From Treponema sp. (lineage in GTDB: Bacteria > Spirochaetota > Spirochaetia > Treponematales > Treponemataceae): a DNA stretch of 53,878 bases. The translations under genes were made by a program, and so were the position numbers. The notes below the pieces were generated by a model. It saw nothing but the letters and a program-made list of their open reading frames with translations, did no database searches and was not told the origin of the DNA. Where the stretch lies: positions 1-53,878 of the forward strand of contig SFOB01000027.1 in NCBI GenBank assembly GCA_004554075.1, written 5' to 3'. Below are positions 24,309 through 33,786 of this stretch, one piece after another; position 1 is the stretch's first letter; the number at the start of each line of letters is the position of its first letter.

Positions 24309-26117
24309 TTATTGATATTTAACTTCAAAGAAAATAAAGTCGCCAGGCTGCACCCTCACATGAAAGAGAGTTTCTTTTTCTTCTGACTGCATTTTGATTT
24401 TTCGGACACCGGCAGGCTCCAGAGTCTGAATTGTCCAAGGCATAAGCTTTTCACCGTCAGAAAGGCGTCGTAACCCCTTTACTTCTCTCTTTACGTGAAT
24501 ATCAAATTCCTGTGGGGCACAGCCGTCCCAGGTGTGACAGTAAAGACCATAAGTTTTATTATCATAAGCAAAAAGCGAGACTCCAGCTCCACCGTCAATT
24601 GTAACCCCACAGACATCCAGACTCTGACGAATCTGGGTAAGCACCGGTACCGGCAAGTCATACAGTTTAGACGGCATATCAGGTACATTCAAAATTGTAA
24701 GTCTCCCCTTACCGTAAGTATCGTAGCACAAAATACTTTCGTGATACTCACCGTGTCCCGCATTCATTACAGACCAGGTCGCATTGTTTCGGTGTTCAAT
24801 CGAAGGGAAAGTAATCGGTACGGCACCTTTTACATAGGCGGTTCTATAATTTCCGTTTATGTTGTAGTGGAACTCATCGGCCATGAGGTGACGCTCCCTG
24901 TAACTAACGCCCGTTAGTTGTCCAAGTTCTTCCGGCCATTTCTTTAAAGCACCAATTACAAAGCCGCTTGTAACAATTGCGTTTCCACCCTGGCGGACAA
25001 AGGCTTCTAGTTTCTCCATTATCTTTTCATCTTTTAATGCAGATGCAGTCAGAAGAACCTTGTTAGCAGCAGCCTTCACCCCAACTCCTGCAACTTCACT
25101 AAAGGCAGGGAATTCACAGACCGGCTCCATAGGAATACCAATCATGCCAAGAAAATCTTCCAGATGATCTTCACCCTGAGAATTAAAAGGAAGGTAAGTC
25201 TTTAAGCCCACAGGCTCTCCCAGCTGCCCCACAATTGTATCAAGCTTTTTATACATAAAGCCAAGCGGAGTTGCCCTTTTATTTCCTGCCAGAGCCGGCC
25301 AGCAGAACATCATAATTTCTTTTGGCTTTGCAAAAGCTGTAAGATAAGCCTGCTCAAGATAAGTATCAATTCTGTCACAGTCAAAAGGATCAAACCAGCC
25401 GCCGCCGTTACGACCAGGTGCTACACTTTCAAAATAACGCATGAGAGAATAACTGAGGTAGCGTGGCAGATGCTGATCTGTCTGAGCTCCATGACGGGTC
25501 TCGGTTCCGGTATAAATGGAATCAAAAATCTCAGGCTGCTGGCCCGGATTGTAGCCGGTCTGAGCAAAGCTTTCCCGCCAGTTTGGATATTTAATGATTA
25601 TGTGAACCTTAGGATTTACTTTTTTAGCAGGACCGATAATCAGGTCACGGGAAACTTCCATCATCTTATCCAGACGGAATTCTTCCCAGCTGCGGTTACC
25701 CTTCTCGCGGATACAGTCCTCACACTGGCACTGGGTAAAAAAGAAATCATCTATAATAAACTCATCAAACTGACTTGCAGTATATTCGCTCACTTCCTTA
25801 AGGCGGGCCCGCATAGGCTCGTTACAGTAACAGAAGGTATTGAAGAGGCGCTGACGTTTTTTGTCAGTCTCATTCAAATCCGGAGTAACGGTTGTAATTC
25901 CGCCGGAAACTTCAATTCCGTAATCCTTCATAACCCGCTTGAACATATCAAGCTGTTCTTTTTTGGCAAACTCGTCGCGGTAGGTTTCCAGATAGATTTT
26001 GTCGATGCCAACATATTTCTGAAGAAAATCAGCCTGCTCACGAAGTTCTTCTTCTGTAATATGATTTACCCAACCGGCAACGCAGTAGGTTACGGTTTTG
26101 AAGTTTTTGTAATGCAT
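24309..26117 (-). CDS. Uncharacterised barrel protein, glycoside-hydrolase-like, 602 residues
   Basis: I do not recognise a named family. The N-terminal ~330 residues have barrel-like repeats (KTVTYCVAGWVNHI, DEFIIDDFFFTQCQCEDC). The CxCxxC cluster followed by REKG recalls putative glycoside hydrolases of unknown activity. Residues ~335-500 resemble a class-I amidotransferase-like domain, as found in GH42 beta-galactosidases (VRQGGNAIVTSG). The C-terminal ~80 residues look like a beta-sandwich. It has no signal peptide. AAGGAG precedes the start and GH31 follows in the same operon, so it probably acts on the same imported glycan. Catalytic acids cannot be named with confidence. Confidence 0.7.
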   Translation of the reverse strand: MHYKNFKTVTYCVAGWVNHITEEELREQADFLQKYVGIDKIYLETYRDEFAKKEQLDMFKRVMKDYGIEVSGGITTVTPDLNETDKKRQRLFNTFCYCNEPMRARLKEVSEYTASQFDEFIIDDFFFTQCQCEDCIREKGNRSWEEFRLDKMMEVSRDLIIGPAKKVNPKVHIIIKYPNWRESFAQTGYNPGQQPEIFDSIYTGTETRHGAQTDQHLPRYLSYSLMRYFESVAPGRNGGGWFDPFDCDRIDTYLEQAYLTAFAKPKEIMMFCWPALAGNKRATPLGFMYKKLDTIVGQLGEPVGLKTYLPFNSQGEDHLEDFLGMIGIPMEPVCEFPAFSEVAGVGVKAAANKVLLTASALKDEKIMEKLEAFVRQGGNAIVTSGFVIGALKKWPEELGQLTGVSYRERHLMADEFHYNINGNYRTAYVKGAVPITFPSIEHRNNATWSVMNAGHGEYHESILCYDTYGKGRLTILNVPDMPSKLYDLPVPVLTQIRQSLDVCGVTIDGGAGVSLFAYDNKTYGLYCHTWDGCAPQEFDIHVKREVKGLRRLSDGEKLMPWTIQTLEPAGVRKIKMQSEEKETLFHVRVQPGDFIFFEVKYQ

Positions 26118-26144
26118 TGAGTTCTCCTTTTGTAGTTTTATAAA

Positions 26145-26153
26145 ATTATACCA
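26145..26153 (-). promoter_or_regulatory. Extended -10 promoter of the GH31 operon
   Basis: On the minus strand TGG-TATAAT lies 27 bases upstream of the ATG at 26117, which has its own AAGGAG site. This is an ordinary leadered promoter, in contrast to the leaderless ones nearby. Confidence 0.5.
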
Positions 26154-26199
26154 CGACCTTAGGAGAACGATTGAATTTTTCTCTATGAAAGTTGGAGAT

Positions 26200-27000
26200 T
26201 TAGAACTTTAATGTGCCGACAACTGTAGTCTCGTCATCGTCATCATCATAAGACTTTTTGTTACGAGGACTGTTGCGGTCCAGTTCTTCGGCATAGCGGG
26301 CCTTTTCTGCGCGGCTCAAAAAACCACCGCGGCCAGAATCACCCGAACTCTTAGAAGCCTTTTTTTCTGCCTTCATTTTTGGAGATGTAAGAAAGGCAAA
26401 AAGACTTCCACACAGGCCGCCTGCAATACAGATGATAATCTGCACTGCTCCTGCCCCGCTGAAAATCTGCAGCAGAACAAAAAGAATCATTACAGCCGCA
26501 AAGGACAATGGAAACTTCTTTTTAGAAAAGGACATAAAGGCATTGAGAAAAATCATCATGCTTACAATAGGAACCGCGCCCACAAGGCTTACCTGGCAGA
26601 AGCAGGCATTAAGCACTCCGGAAAAAAGAGCTGAAACAAAAATCATAATTCCGATAATGGCAGAACCATAACGCTCTTCCATTGCAGGGCCCAGAAGCAT
26701 AATCAGAATCAGATTGGTAAAAAGAAGTGAAGCACCACCGGCAACCGCATTCCCCGCAGCACCTGAACCAAAAATATAGAACAAAAGGCGCACATAAGAC
26801 ACTGGAGCGGAAGGAATAAAGGGCATAACCCCAGTCTGAGTCGTTGGAGACGCCAGATAATTCTCCAGCCCCAGCGATTTTCCACCTTTTGCCATAAGCA
26901 TATTTAATAGAAAGATAATTGCACAAATAATCACAAAAGTTAGTGTAACCGGTGCATCATAAGCAACTTTTATATTCAGATTAAACTTCTTTTTAGCCAT
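26200..27000 (-). CDS. Rhomboid-like membrane protein without catalytic residues
   Basis: This 266-residue protein has six membrane segments (residues ~17-230) and a charged Ser/Lys/Asp-rich cytosolic tail. The rhomboid core is visible: LFTNLILIMLLGPAMEERYG matches the segment after the first loop. The active-site motif GxSG is replaced by GAVP (LVGAVPIVSMM), and the usual HxxGG position reads IAGG. It therefore looks like a rhomboid pseudoprotease, possibly an adaptor or chaperone of membrane proteins. It is transcribed divergently from clpS-clpA across a 60-base region with a shared palindrome. Its own ATG lies six bases after TGTTATAAT with no ribosome site. Confidence 0.75.
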   Translation of the reverse strand: MAKKKFNLNIKVAYDAPVTLTFVIICAIIFLLNMLMAKGGKSLGLENYLASPTTQTGVMPFIPSAPVSYVRLLFYIFGSGAAGNAVAGGASLLFTNLILIMLLGPAMEERYGSAIIGIMIFVSALFSGVLNACFCQVSLVGAVPIVSMMIFLNAFMSFSKKKFPLSFAAVMILFVLLQIFSGAGAVQIIICIAGGLCGSLFAFLTSPKMKAEKKASKSSGDSGRGGFLSRAEKARYAEELDRNSPRNKKSYDDDDDETTVVGTLKF

Positions 27001-27006
27001 AAAAAT

Positions 27007-27054
27007 ATTATAACACAGAATTTGATAGAATTCTGCGTTTTTTTATGTTATATT
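27007..27054. promoter_or_regulatory. Divergent leaderless promoters with shared palindrome
   Basis: On the minus strand TGT-TATAAT (27007-27015) is followed by six bases and the rhomboid-like ATG at 27000. On the plus strand TGT-TATATT (27046-27054) is followed by ATAGGC and the clpS ATG at 27061. Between them CAGAATT (27016-27022) and AATTCTG (27029-27035) form a perfect 7-base palindrome in the -35 region of both. A protein bound there would control both genes. Confidence 0.6.
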
Positions 27055-27060
27055 ATAGGC

Positions 27061-27372
27061 ATGAGTGATTTTAATAATCAAATATCACAGGCAGGAAGCG
27101 GAGTTGCAGAAGATACCTCTGTTATGCTGCCGCCGGAGCGAAAAGTTGTTTTTTATAACGACGATTTTACTACCATGGAATTTGTGGTAGACGTTCTGGT
27201 TTCAATCTTTAACAAATCTCACGACGAAGCAGAAAGCCTTATGCGCATGGTGCATGAGCAGGGTTCTTCTGTTGTAGGCGTTTATACTTATGATATTGCA
27301 GTTTCGCGCACAAATCTTACTATTCAGGCAGCACGCAAAAACGGGTTTCCGTTGAGGGTAGAAGTTGAGTAA
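27061..27372 (+). CDS. clpS: ClpS adaptor
   Basis: This 103-residue adaptor hands N-end-rule substrates to ClpA. The family motif VVFYNDDFTTMEFVVDVL is present, with the Asn-Asp-Asp residues that contact the substrate. HDEAESLMRMVHEQG follows, then the C-terminal strand. The start at 27061 is chosen over an upstream in-frame start because residues before it are hydrophobic nonsense and the extended -10 box ends six bases upstream. There is no ribosome site, so the transcript should be leaderless. The stop overlaps clpA. Confidence 0.93.
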   Translation: MSDFNNQISQAGSGVAEDTSVMLPPERKVVFYNDDFTTMEFVVDVLVSIFNKSHDEAESLMRMVHEQGSSVVGVYTYDIAVSRTNLTIQAARKNGFPLRVEVE

Positions 27373-29767
27373 TCAGGAAAAACAGCCGGGAAACATTAAG
27401 CAGATGAAGGTGAGCACAATGCTCAGCCGTATTCTGTCTGAATCGCTTCTTGTTGCAAAGGATTTTCATCACGAATTTTTCACCCCTGAGCATGTGCTTG
27501 CAACAGCCATCAGAGATGAATTTGTTGAGCAGCTTCTGCAGAACAGCGGTGCCGATACTAAAGAGCTTAAATCCGAAGTAAGCAACTATCTTACAACCCA
27601 GCTTCCTGTAATTTCTGATAATGCGAATCCGGAAATAATTAAGGCTCCGGTTGAGTCAGCAGGCTTTCAGGCCATGATGAACCGGGCTGTTTTCCATTGT
27701 ATTTCCTGCGATTCTGACATGATTGATATAACCGACATTCTCCTCAGCATGTTCGATGAAAGCAAAAACTACAGTTCATATTTCCTGAAAGTTTGCGGTG
27801 TTGAACGCCTTAGACTGATGGAAAACATTACCAAGGTTCGCCCTTCAAAACGCTTTCCTCAGGGAAACACCCAGAGCCAGCCGGGTAACGGACCTGGTCC
27901 TGGACAAGAAGGAATGCCTGGTTCAAACAACTCTGGCGGCCTTAAACGCTTTGCCGTTAACATGACCGAGCTTGCAAAAAAAGGTGCTTATGATCTTCTT
28001 GTTGGCCGCGAAGCAGAAATCGAACGTACAATTCAGGTGCTCTGCCGCCGCACAAAAAACAATCCTCTCCATGTTGGTGATGCTGGTGTTGGAAAGACTG
28101 CAATCACTCAGGGGCTGGCTCAGAGAATCGTAAATAATCAGGTACCGGATATTCTCAAGGGCTATACAATTTACTCGCTGGATATAGGACTTCTTCTTGC
28201 GGGGTCTAAATTCCGCGGAGACTTTGAAGAACGTCTCCATTCAGTAATTGATGAACTTAAAGAAAAGAAAAAGGCCATCTTATTTATAGATGAAATTCAT
28301 ATGATCATGGGTGCCGGAGGAAACGGTTCAAGTCAGGTAGATGCTGCAAATCTGCTAAAACCAGTTCTTGCAAGCGGTGAAGTAAAATTCATCGGCTCTA
28401 CTACCTTTGAAGAATATTCAAAGAACTTTGAAAAAGACCGTGCCCTTGCCCGCCGCTTCCAGAAGATTGATATTCTGGAGCCGACCGCCGCAGAGACAGT
28501 CCAGATTATCAAAGGTCTCATTCCTAAATATGAAAAGCATCATAATGTAGTTTATTCTGCAGGCGCTGTTGAAGAAGCAGTAAAGCTTTCGGTTCAGTTC
28601 ATTCCGGACCGCCGCCTGCCGGACAAGGCAATTGATATTATTGATGAAGCAGGCTCTTACCAGCACATCTTAAAATCAGGAGGATTTGCCGGCCGCGCTG
28701 CTAAACGACCGGGTGCAGTTGCTCATCCGGGCCTTATTGCATCAGAAGCAAATCCTACCCGAATAACTACAGATATTATCCGCAGAGTTACAGCAAAAAT
28801 CGCCCGCGTTCCAATTGAAAGCATGAAGGGTGAAGAAAAGGACGCTCTGCGCGCAATAGAAACTACAATGGCAGCAGATATCTTTGGACAGGAAGCTGCA
28901 ATTTCTGCTCTTGGAAAGGCTGTAAAACGAGCCCGGGCCGGCTTCAGAAATCCGGAAAAGCCGGAAGCCTGCTACCTCTTTGTAGGCCCGACAGGCTGCG
29001 GAAAAACAGAACTTGCCCGCACTCTGGCCAGACTTCTTAAAGAGCCACTACTCCGCTACGATATGTCTGAATATCAGGAAAAACATACTGTGAGCCGCCT
29101 TGTTGGTTCCCCTCCGGGATACGTAGGCTTTGAAGAAGGCGGCCAGCTTGTAAAAGATGTCCGCAAAAATCCACGTGCAGTAATTCTCTTTGATGAAATA
29201 GAAAAGGCAAACGAAGATATTTATAACGTGCTTCTGCAGGTTATGGATTACGGCCAGCTTACAGACAATCAGGGCCGCAAGGCTGACTTCCGTTCCTGCA
29301 TAATCATCATGACAAGTAATGCCGGAGCCCGCGACCTGGAAAAAGGCAGCATTGGTTTTGGAGGTGACACAGTAACCGACATTCAGGCTTCCCTCACAGA
29401 CGCAGTTAACCGCGAGTTCCCTCCGGAGTTCCGTAACCGCCTGGATGCAGTTATTCCTTTCAACTATCTGGACCTCGAAGTTGCAAAGCAGGTTTGCCGC
29501 AAAGAAATTGCCCGCCTGGCAGAACGCATGAAGGAAAAGAAAGTTCACCTTACCGTTACAGACAAAGCCGTAGAGCACATAACAGAACTTGGTTATTCAA
29601 AAGAATTTGGAGCCCGCAATATTGCCCGCACTGTAGAAGACGAAATTGCAGACAAGCTTGTAGACGAAGTTCTTTTTGGCAAACTCGAAAAGGGCGGCAA
29701 TGTTACGGCAGATTATAAAAAATCAAAAAATGGCATAACCTTCATCTATGGAAAAGAAAACAGCTAG
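27365..29767 (+). CDS. clpA: ClpA ATP-dependent protease ATPase subunit
   Basis: This 800-residue AAA+ unfoldase works with ClpP and ClpS. The N-domain is at residues ~1-165. D1 has the Walker A segment GDAGVGKTA, and D2 has GPTGCGKTELA and VGSPPGYVGFEEGG. The ClpP-docking loop is present as GSIGFGG near residue 660. The best start is TTG at 27365 with GAGGG six bases upstream, overlapping clpS by eight bases; a later ATG at 27404 is possible. The end overlaps the next gene by 20 bases. No clpP is in the window. Confidence 0.95.
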   Translation: MSNQEKQPGNIKQMKVSTMLSRILSESLLVAKDFHHEFFTPEHVLATAIRDEFVEQLLQNSGADTKELKSEVSNYLTTQLPVISDNANPEIIKAPVESAGFQAMMNRAVFHCISCDSDMIDITDILLSMFDESKNYSSYFLKVCGVERLRLMENITKVRPSKRFPQGNTQSQPGNGPGPGQEGMPGSNNSGGLKRFAVNMTELAKKGAYDLLVGREAEIERTIQVLCRRTKNNPLHVGDAGVGKTAITQGLAQRIVNNQVPDILKGYTIYSLDIGLLLAGSKFRGDFEERLHSVIDELKEKKKAILFIDEIHMIMGAGGNGSSQVDAANLLKPVLASGEVKFIGSTTFEEYSKNFEKDRALARRFQKIDILEPTAAETVQIIKGLIPKYEKHHNVVYSAGAVEEAVKLSVQFIPDRRLPDKAIDIIDEAGSYQHILKSGGFAGRAAKRPGAVAHPGLIASEANPTRITTDIIRRVTAKIARVPIESMKGEEKDALRAIETTMAADIFGQEAAISALGKAVKRARAGFRNPEKPEACYLFVGPTGCGKTELARTLARLLKEPLLRYDMSEYQEKHTVSRLVGSPPGYVGFEEGGQLVKDVRKNPRAVILFDEIEKANEDIYNVLLQVMDYGQLTDNQGRKADFRSCIIIMTSNAGARDLEKGSIGFGGDTVTDIQASLTDAVNREFPPEFRNRLDAVIPFNYLDLEVAKQVCRKEIARLAERMKEKKVHLTVTDKAVEHITELGYSKEFGARNIARTVEDEIADKLVDEVLFGKLEKGGNVTADYKKSKNGITFIYGKENS

Positions 29768-30695
29768 GCTCGTAAAATGGGTTCTTTCGATTTTTTCATT
29801 CACTGCACTCCTCATTTTCTCAATCATATTCTACGCTGTTTTTCTTTATTCCCGAGCCCGTATTCAGAATCAAAATCAATATAATGCTTCTGATAACTTA
29901 CTCTATCATGTAATCATAACAGGAAGTTACGAAAACCAGTCTTTTCTTTCAGAAGTTTACAAGGGCGCTTCAAAGTTAGCTCCGGCTTACAAAACAACTG
30001 TCGACCTTCACGTTCCAGAATCTCAGGCAGACACAGAATCACTTCAGGAACTTTTAAACTACTGTTCCTTCCTCAATGCAGACGGAATTATTCTCTATCT
30101 TGATTCTTCAGAAGATACTCCCCTGCTCCTTGAACGTTCTGATTATCCTAAAATCCCGATTATCACAACGGGTCAGTTTTCTCCAAACATGCAGCAGATT
30201 TCTTTCATTGGAACAAACAACTGGGAGCTGGGCAAAAAGATTGCAGATGAAACTCAAAGCTTTTTACCGGAAGGCGGAAGTGTTTATATCATCAGCGAAT
30301 CAAACGATCTTAATTCTAACACCCTGATCAGCAGCATTCAGTCTGCTCTGGGTGATAATCAGACAATTAATACCAGAGTAATTGAAAATATCATTCAGGC
30401 TCCTGATATAGGCCAGAGAAATAATATTTTCATTACCCTGACAGAAGATGATACCATTTCCAACGCGCAGATGCTTTCGGAACTTTTTGAACCGGAAAGC
30501 TACAAGCTTATTGGTTTTGGCGGCAATGAAGTTTGTCAGCTTTATCTTCAGAAGGGCTGGATTGCAGAACTTGTTTCTCTTGACCCGGAAAAGATTGGCG
30601 AAACTGCAATTATGGAATTGTTTGAATACCGAAGAAAAGGTTATGCAAACTCTTATGTTACAGCTGATGTAAAAATCATCAGGACACAGAAGTAG
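29748..30695 (+). CDS. Membrane-anchored sugar-binding sensor protein (XylFII-like)
   Basis: This 315-residue protein has one uncleaved membrane segment (residues ~10-33) and a periplasmic-binding-protein fold of the sugar type (~50-310). VIITGSYENQSFLSEVYKGA begins the domain, and GFGGNEVCQLYLQKGWIAEL and YVTADVKII close it. Gene order with a LytS/YesM-type kinase and a YesN-type regulator matches systems in which an anchored XylF-like protein binds sugar and activates the kinase (XylFII-LytS of clostridia). Its start lies 20 bases inside clpA, so translation is probably coupled. Ligand unknown. Confidence 0.82.
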   Translation: MEKKTARLVKWVLSIFSFTALLIFSIIFYAVFLYSRARIQNQNQYNASDNLLYHVIITGSYENQSFLSEVYKGASKLAPAYKTTVDLHVPESQADTESLQELLNYCSFLNADGIILYLDSSEDTPLLLERSDYPKIPIITTGQFSPNMQQISFIGTNNWELGKKIADETQSFLPEGGSVYIISESNDLNSNTLISSIQSALGDNQTINTRVIENIIQAPDIGQRNNIFITLTEDDTISNAQMLSELFEPESYKLIGFGGNEVCQLYLQKGWIAELVSLDPEKIGETAIMELFEYRRKGYANSYVTADVKIIRTQK

Positions 30696-30704
30696 GAGCA
30701 GCGG

Positions 30705-32216
30705 ATGAAGTTAAAACAAAATCCTGTAAACTATATCCGCAACAAAAGCCTGCGCTGGCGAATCATGATGTGTATTGCAATTGCAATTATCATGCTTGCG
30801 GCAAGCCTCCTTACAACAATGAGGCTTTCCTATTACTCAATGCAGAACCTGGGAAATTCCTATAAATCAAACTCAGAACTTACACACTTTTCTAATGCAG
30901 TTGCAACTGCAGAAAAGGCAATGGAAAATTATATCAACTACCGTTCTTTTGAATCCATTGACGCCTATTATAATTCGCGAACAAAGGTAGAAGATTATTA
31001 CGAGCAGTTCCAGGACTTTCCATCTAAAAATGAAGTAGCCCACAAGGAGTATATTGTTCATCAGCTTACAGAAGCTTTTCTCTACTATAGTAATCTTGCA
31101 ATTTCTGCCCGCCGTGCAAACAACGAAGAAAAAATCTCCATCAATTACAATTATGCAATGGACAGCTACAACTATCTGACTTCACAGATTCTTGAGCTCA
31201 ACAGCCTGCGACTTCAGCAGAACGCGGTGCGCTACGATGAAAACCAGTCACGCATTGTTTTCTCAAATACAATGAGCATTGTTTTCTTCCTTGTATTTTC
31301 TGTAATGCTTTTTGTTGTGCTTTATCTGACAATTACTTCTATCATGGAACCTCTGGGAGAAATTTCCGAAGTTGCTCACAAGGTAGCACGCCGCAATTTT
31401 GATGTTCCTCTTTTTAACCGTACAACGAACGATGAAATTGGAACCATCTGCACAGCCTTTGACAGAATGATTATCAGTATCCGCGAGTACATCGATACTA
31501 TCTGGGAAAAGGCCCGAACGGAAGCAGAACTCAAGGAAAAGGAAATTGAAATGCAGGCTCTTTATACAGACGCCCAGCTTCGTGCCCTGCAGAATCAGGT
31601 AAACCCTCACTTCCTCTTTAACACACTCAACACAGGTGCCCAGCTTGCAATGATGGAAAATGCAGACAAGACATGTTACTTTATTGAACAGGTTGCAGAC
31701 TTTTTCCGCTACAACATTCAGCAGCAGGAGCGTCTTGTTTCGATTGACGAAGAACTTGGATTAATAGATAATTTCGTTTATATAATGAAAGTACGCTTTG
31801 GAAACCGTCTGGAATTTACAAAAGAGATTCCGGAAGGCTCTTTCCCGCAGCATATTCCTTCCATGACGCTTCAGCCTTTAGTTGAAAACTGCATTAAGCA
31901 TGGGCTTAAAAACACCAAGGGCAAGGTAACTCTTAAAGTTGAAATTGAAGAAAAGTTTATAGTTATAAGTGTCAGTGATAATGGCGAAGGTATGCCTCTA
32001 AAAACAAGGGAAGCTGTATTCAAAGCAGTTGCTTCGGAAAACACAAAGCTTCCTTCTGATGTTCTTGATGACAGTTCAACTCATAACGGAACGGGACTTA
32101 TAAGCGTTTTCCTGCGCCTGCAGCTCCAGTTCCATCGTTATGATCTTTTTGACATAACAAATGGCGACAACGGCGAAGGTACAAAATTTATAATCAGGAT
32201 TCCAAAACATGTTTAA
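30705..32216 (+). CDS. LytS/YesM-type sensor histidine kinase
   Basis: This 503-residue kinase has membrane segments at ~18-40 and ~187-213, enclosing a helical periplasmic region. A HAMP domain follows, then a His_kinase region with the phospho-accepting His302 in QVNPHFLFNTLNT. The C-terminal HATPase has PLVENCIKHG and SDNGEGMP. It is expected to pair with the anchored binding protein upstream (gap nine bases) and to phosphorylate the downstream regulator, whose start it overlaps by eight bases. GGAG precedes the ATG. Confidence 0.93.
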   Translation: MKLKQNPVNYIRNKSLRWRIMMCIAIAIIMLAASLLTTMRLSYYSMQNLGNSYKSNSELTHFSNAVATAEKAMENYINYRSFESIDAYYNSRTKVEDYYEQFQDFPSKNEVAHKEYIVHQLTEAFLYYSNLAISARRANNEEKISINYNYAMDSYNYLTSQILELNSLRLQQNAVRYDENQSRIVFSNTMSIVFFLVFSVMLFVVLYLTITSIMEPLGEISEVAHKVARRNFDVPLFNRTTNDEIGTICTAFDRMIISIREYIDTIWEKARTEAELKEKEIEMQALYTDAQLRALQNQVNPHFLFNTLNTGAQLAMMENADKTCYFIEQVADFFRYNIQQQERLVSIDEELGLIDNFVYIMKVRFGNRLEFTKEIPEGSFPQHIPSMTLQPLVENCIKHGLKNTKGKVTLKVEIEEKFIVISVSDNGEGMPLKTREAVFKAVASENTKLPSDVLDDSSTHNGTGLISVFLRLQLQFHRYDLFDITNGDNGEGTKFIIRIPKHV

Positions 32217-33786
32217 TATATTAGTAACAGACGACGAACAGATTGTAATTGATTCTCTTTCTTTTATCATCAGCAAAAACTTTCCTGATGAGGCAAAGGT
32301 ATTCACTGCCCTTTCCGGAACCGAATCTCTGGAAATTGTAATGAAAGAAAACATCGACATTATGTTTACTGATATTAACATGCCCGGACTCAATGGGCTT
32401 GAAACTGTAAGCGTAATTACCAAGCTTAAGCCAAATATTGTCTTTGTAATTCTTTCTGCCTTTGACCGCTTTCAGTATGCCCAGGAAGCAATTAATCTTG
32501 GAGCCTACAAATATATTACAAAGCCTGTAAACCGTAACGTAGTTATTGAAACCATCCGGGGAGCAATGCAGCTGATTCAGGAAAAACAGGGTAAGCTTTC
32601 TGCAGACCGCGAGCTTCACAAAAAGCTCGACATGGTTTCTCCTATGATTGAAAATGATTTTATCTACGCCTGCATTTACAATAACGACAAGTCCGTAGAT
32701 CTTTCTTCATACCTTGATTATTTTAATCTTTCTGATAATCCCTGGGTTTTCTGCTGTTTTGAATTTCCAAACATCAATTCTGAAAATCAGTACAGCACCT
32801 ATCTTAAGATTCACGAGCTTTTGAATACTGAGCACCGCTGTCTTGTAAGTTCATTCATGATGAACCGCATAGTTGTTTTCTTCCCGATCTTTTCTGCTAA
32901 TCCGGATTATTCGGAAGTTCAGGAACAAATCAAAAAGTTCTACACTACTTTAAGCTACAATATCTCAACCGGTATTCGTGCCGGAGTGAGTACAATTTTT
33001 TCTGATAAAACAAAACTGCAGGCCTCTTACAGCGAAGCTCTTTCTGCCCTCAACAAAACAAAGGCAGACGGTGGTTTGATTTTTTCTGATGGCTCTGCAT
33101 TTACAGATGCTTCTGCAAATACTGGAAATGAGTTGTCTAAGAAAAGCGGAAAAATTGAATTCAAAAATCAGATTATCAGCAAGCTTACCTCCGGTGATAC
33201 TAACGGCGTAAAATCTTTCCTTGAACTTTTTGCTTCGGAATTGATTTCACTGGACCTTCCTGCCGACAAAATCAAAAACTCTTTCTTTGAATTGATAGTT
33301 ACAGCTAACAACTCTACCCGCGAACTTAACAAAAACTTTACAAGCGACACCTTTGATAATGCTTTTGCAACTTTAAGCAGCGAGAACGACATTAAACTTA
33401 TAAAAGAGTTTACACAGAAATTCCTCATGGAATGTACTCATGCTGTTGCAAGTGTAAAAAAGGCGGAAGAAAATCCTATTATTAAAAAGGTTTGCGCTTA
33501 TGTTGAAGAAAAGCTTGCAGAAGATATTTCTCTGGAAACTGCTGCAGACTTTGCCGGTGTCAGTTCCTTCTATTTGAGTAAACTCTTTAAAGAAGAAAAA
33601 GGCGAAACCTTCATCAATTATATTTCTGACAAGCGTCTTGAGAAATCCCGTCAGCTTCTGGAAAGCACAGAACTTTCTATTAAGGAGATTACCGCCGAGG
33701 TTGGCTACAACGATCAGAATTACTTCAGCCGAATATTTAAAAATAAATATGGCCTTTCGCCAAAAGAATACAGGAAGGTAAAATAA
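32209..33786 (+). CDS. YesN-type response regulator (receiver plus AraC helix-turn-helix)
   Basis: This 525-residue protein has an N-terminal receiver (residues ~3-122) with the acidic pair TDDE and phospho-acceptor Asp55 in FTDINMPG. A long middle region (~130-410) follows, and then an AraC-family DNA-binding domain (~425-523). The domain has SLETAADFAGVSSFYLSKLF and the second helix-turn-helix YNDQNYFSRIFKNKYGLSP. It should activate sugar uptake genes, most plausibly chvE-gguAB downstream. The stop codon is directly followed by the start of the next gene. Confidence 0.93.
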   Translation: MFNILVTDDEQIVIDSLSFIISKNFPDEAKVFTALSGTESLEIVMKENIDIMFTDINMPGLNGLETVSVITKLKPNIVFVILSAFDRFQYAQEAINLGAYKYITKPVNRNVVIETIRGAMQLIQEKQGKLSADRELHKKLDMVSPMIENDFIYACIYNNDKSVDLSSYLDYFNLSDNPWVFCCFEFPNINSENQYSTYLKIHELLNTEHRCLVSSFMMNRIVVFFPIFSANPDYSEVQEQIKKFYTTLSYNISTGIRAGVSTIFSDKTKLQASYSEALSALNKTKADGGLIFSDGSAFTDASANTGNELSKKSGKIEFKNQIISKLTSGDTNGVKSFLELFASELISLDLPADKIKNSFFELIVTANNSTRELNKNFTSDTFDNAFATLSSENDIKLIKEFTQKFLMECTHAVASVKKAEENPIIKKVCAYVEEKLAEDISLETAADFAGVSSFYLSKLFKEEKGETFINYISDKRLEKSRQLLESTELSIKEITAEVGYNDQNYFSRIFKNKYGLSPKEYRKVK

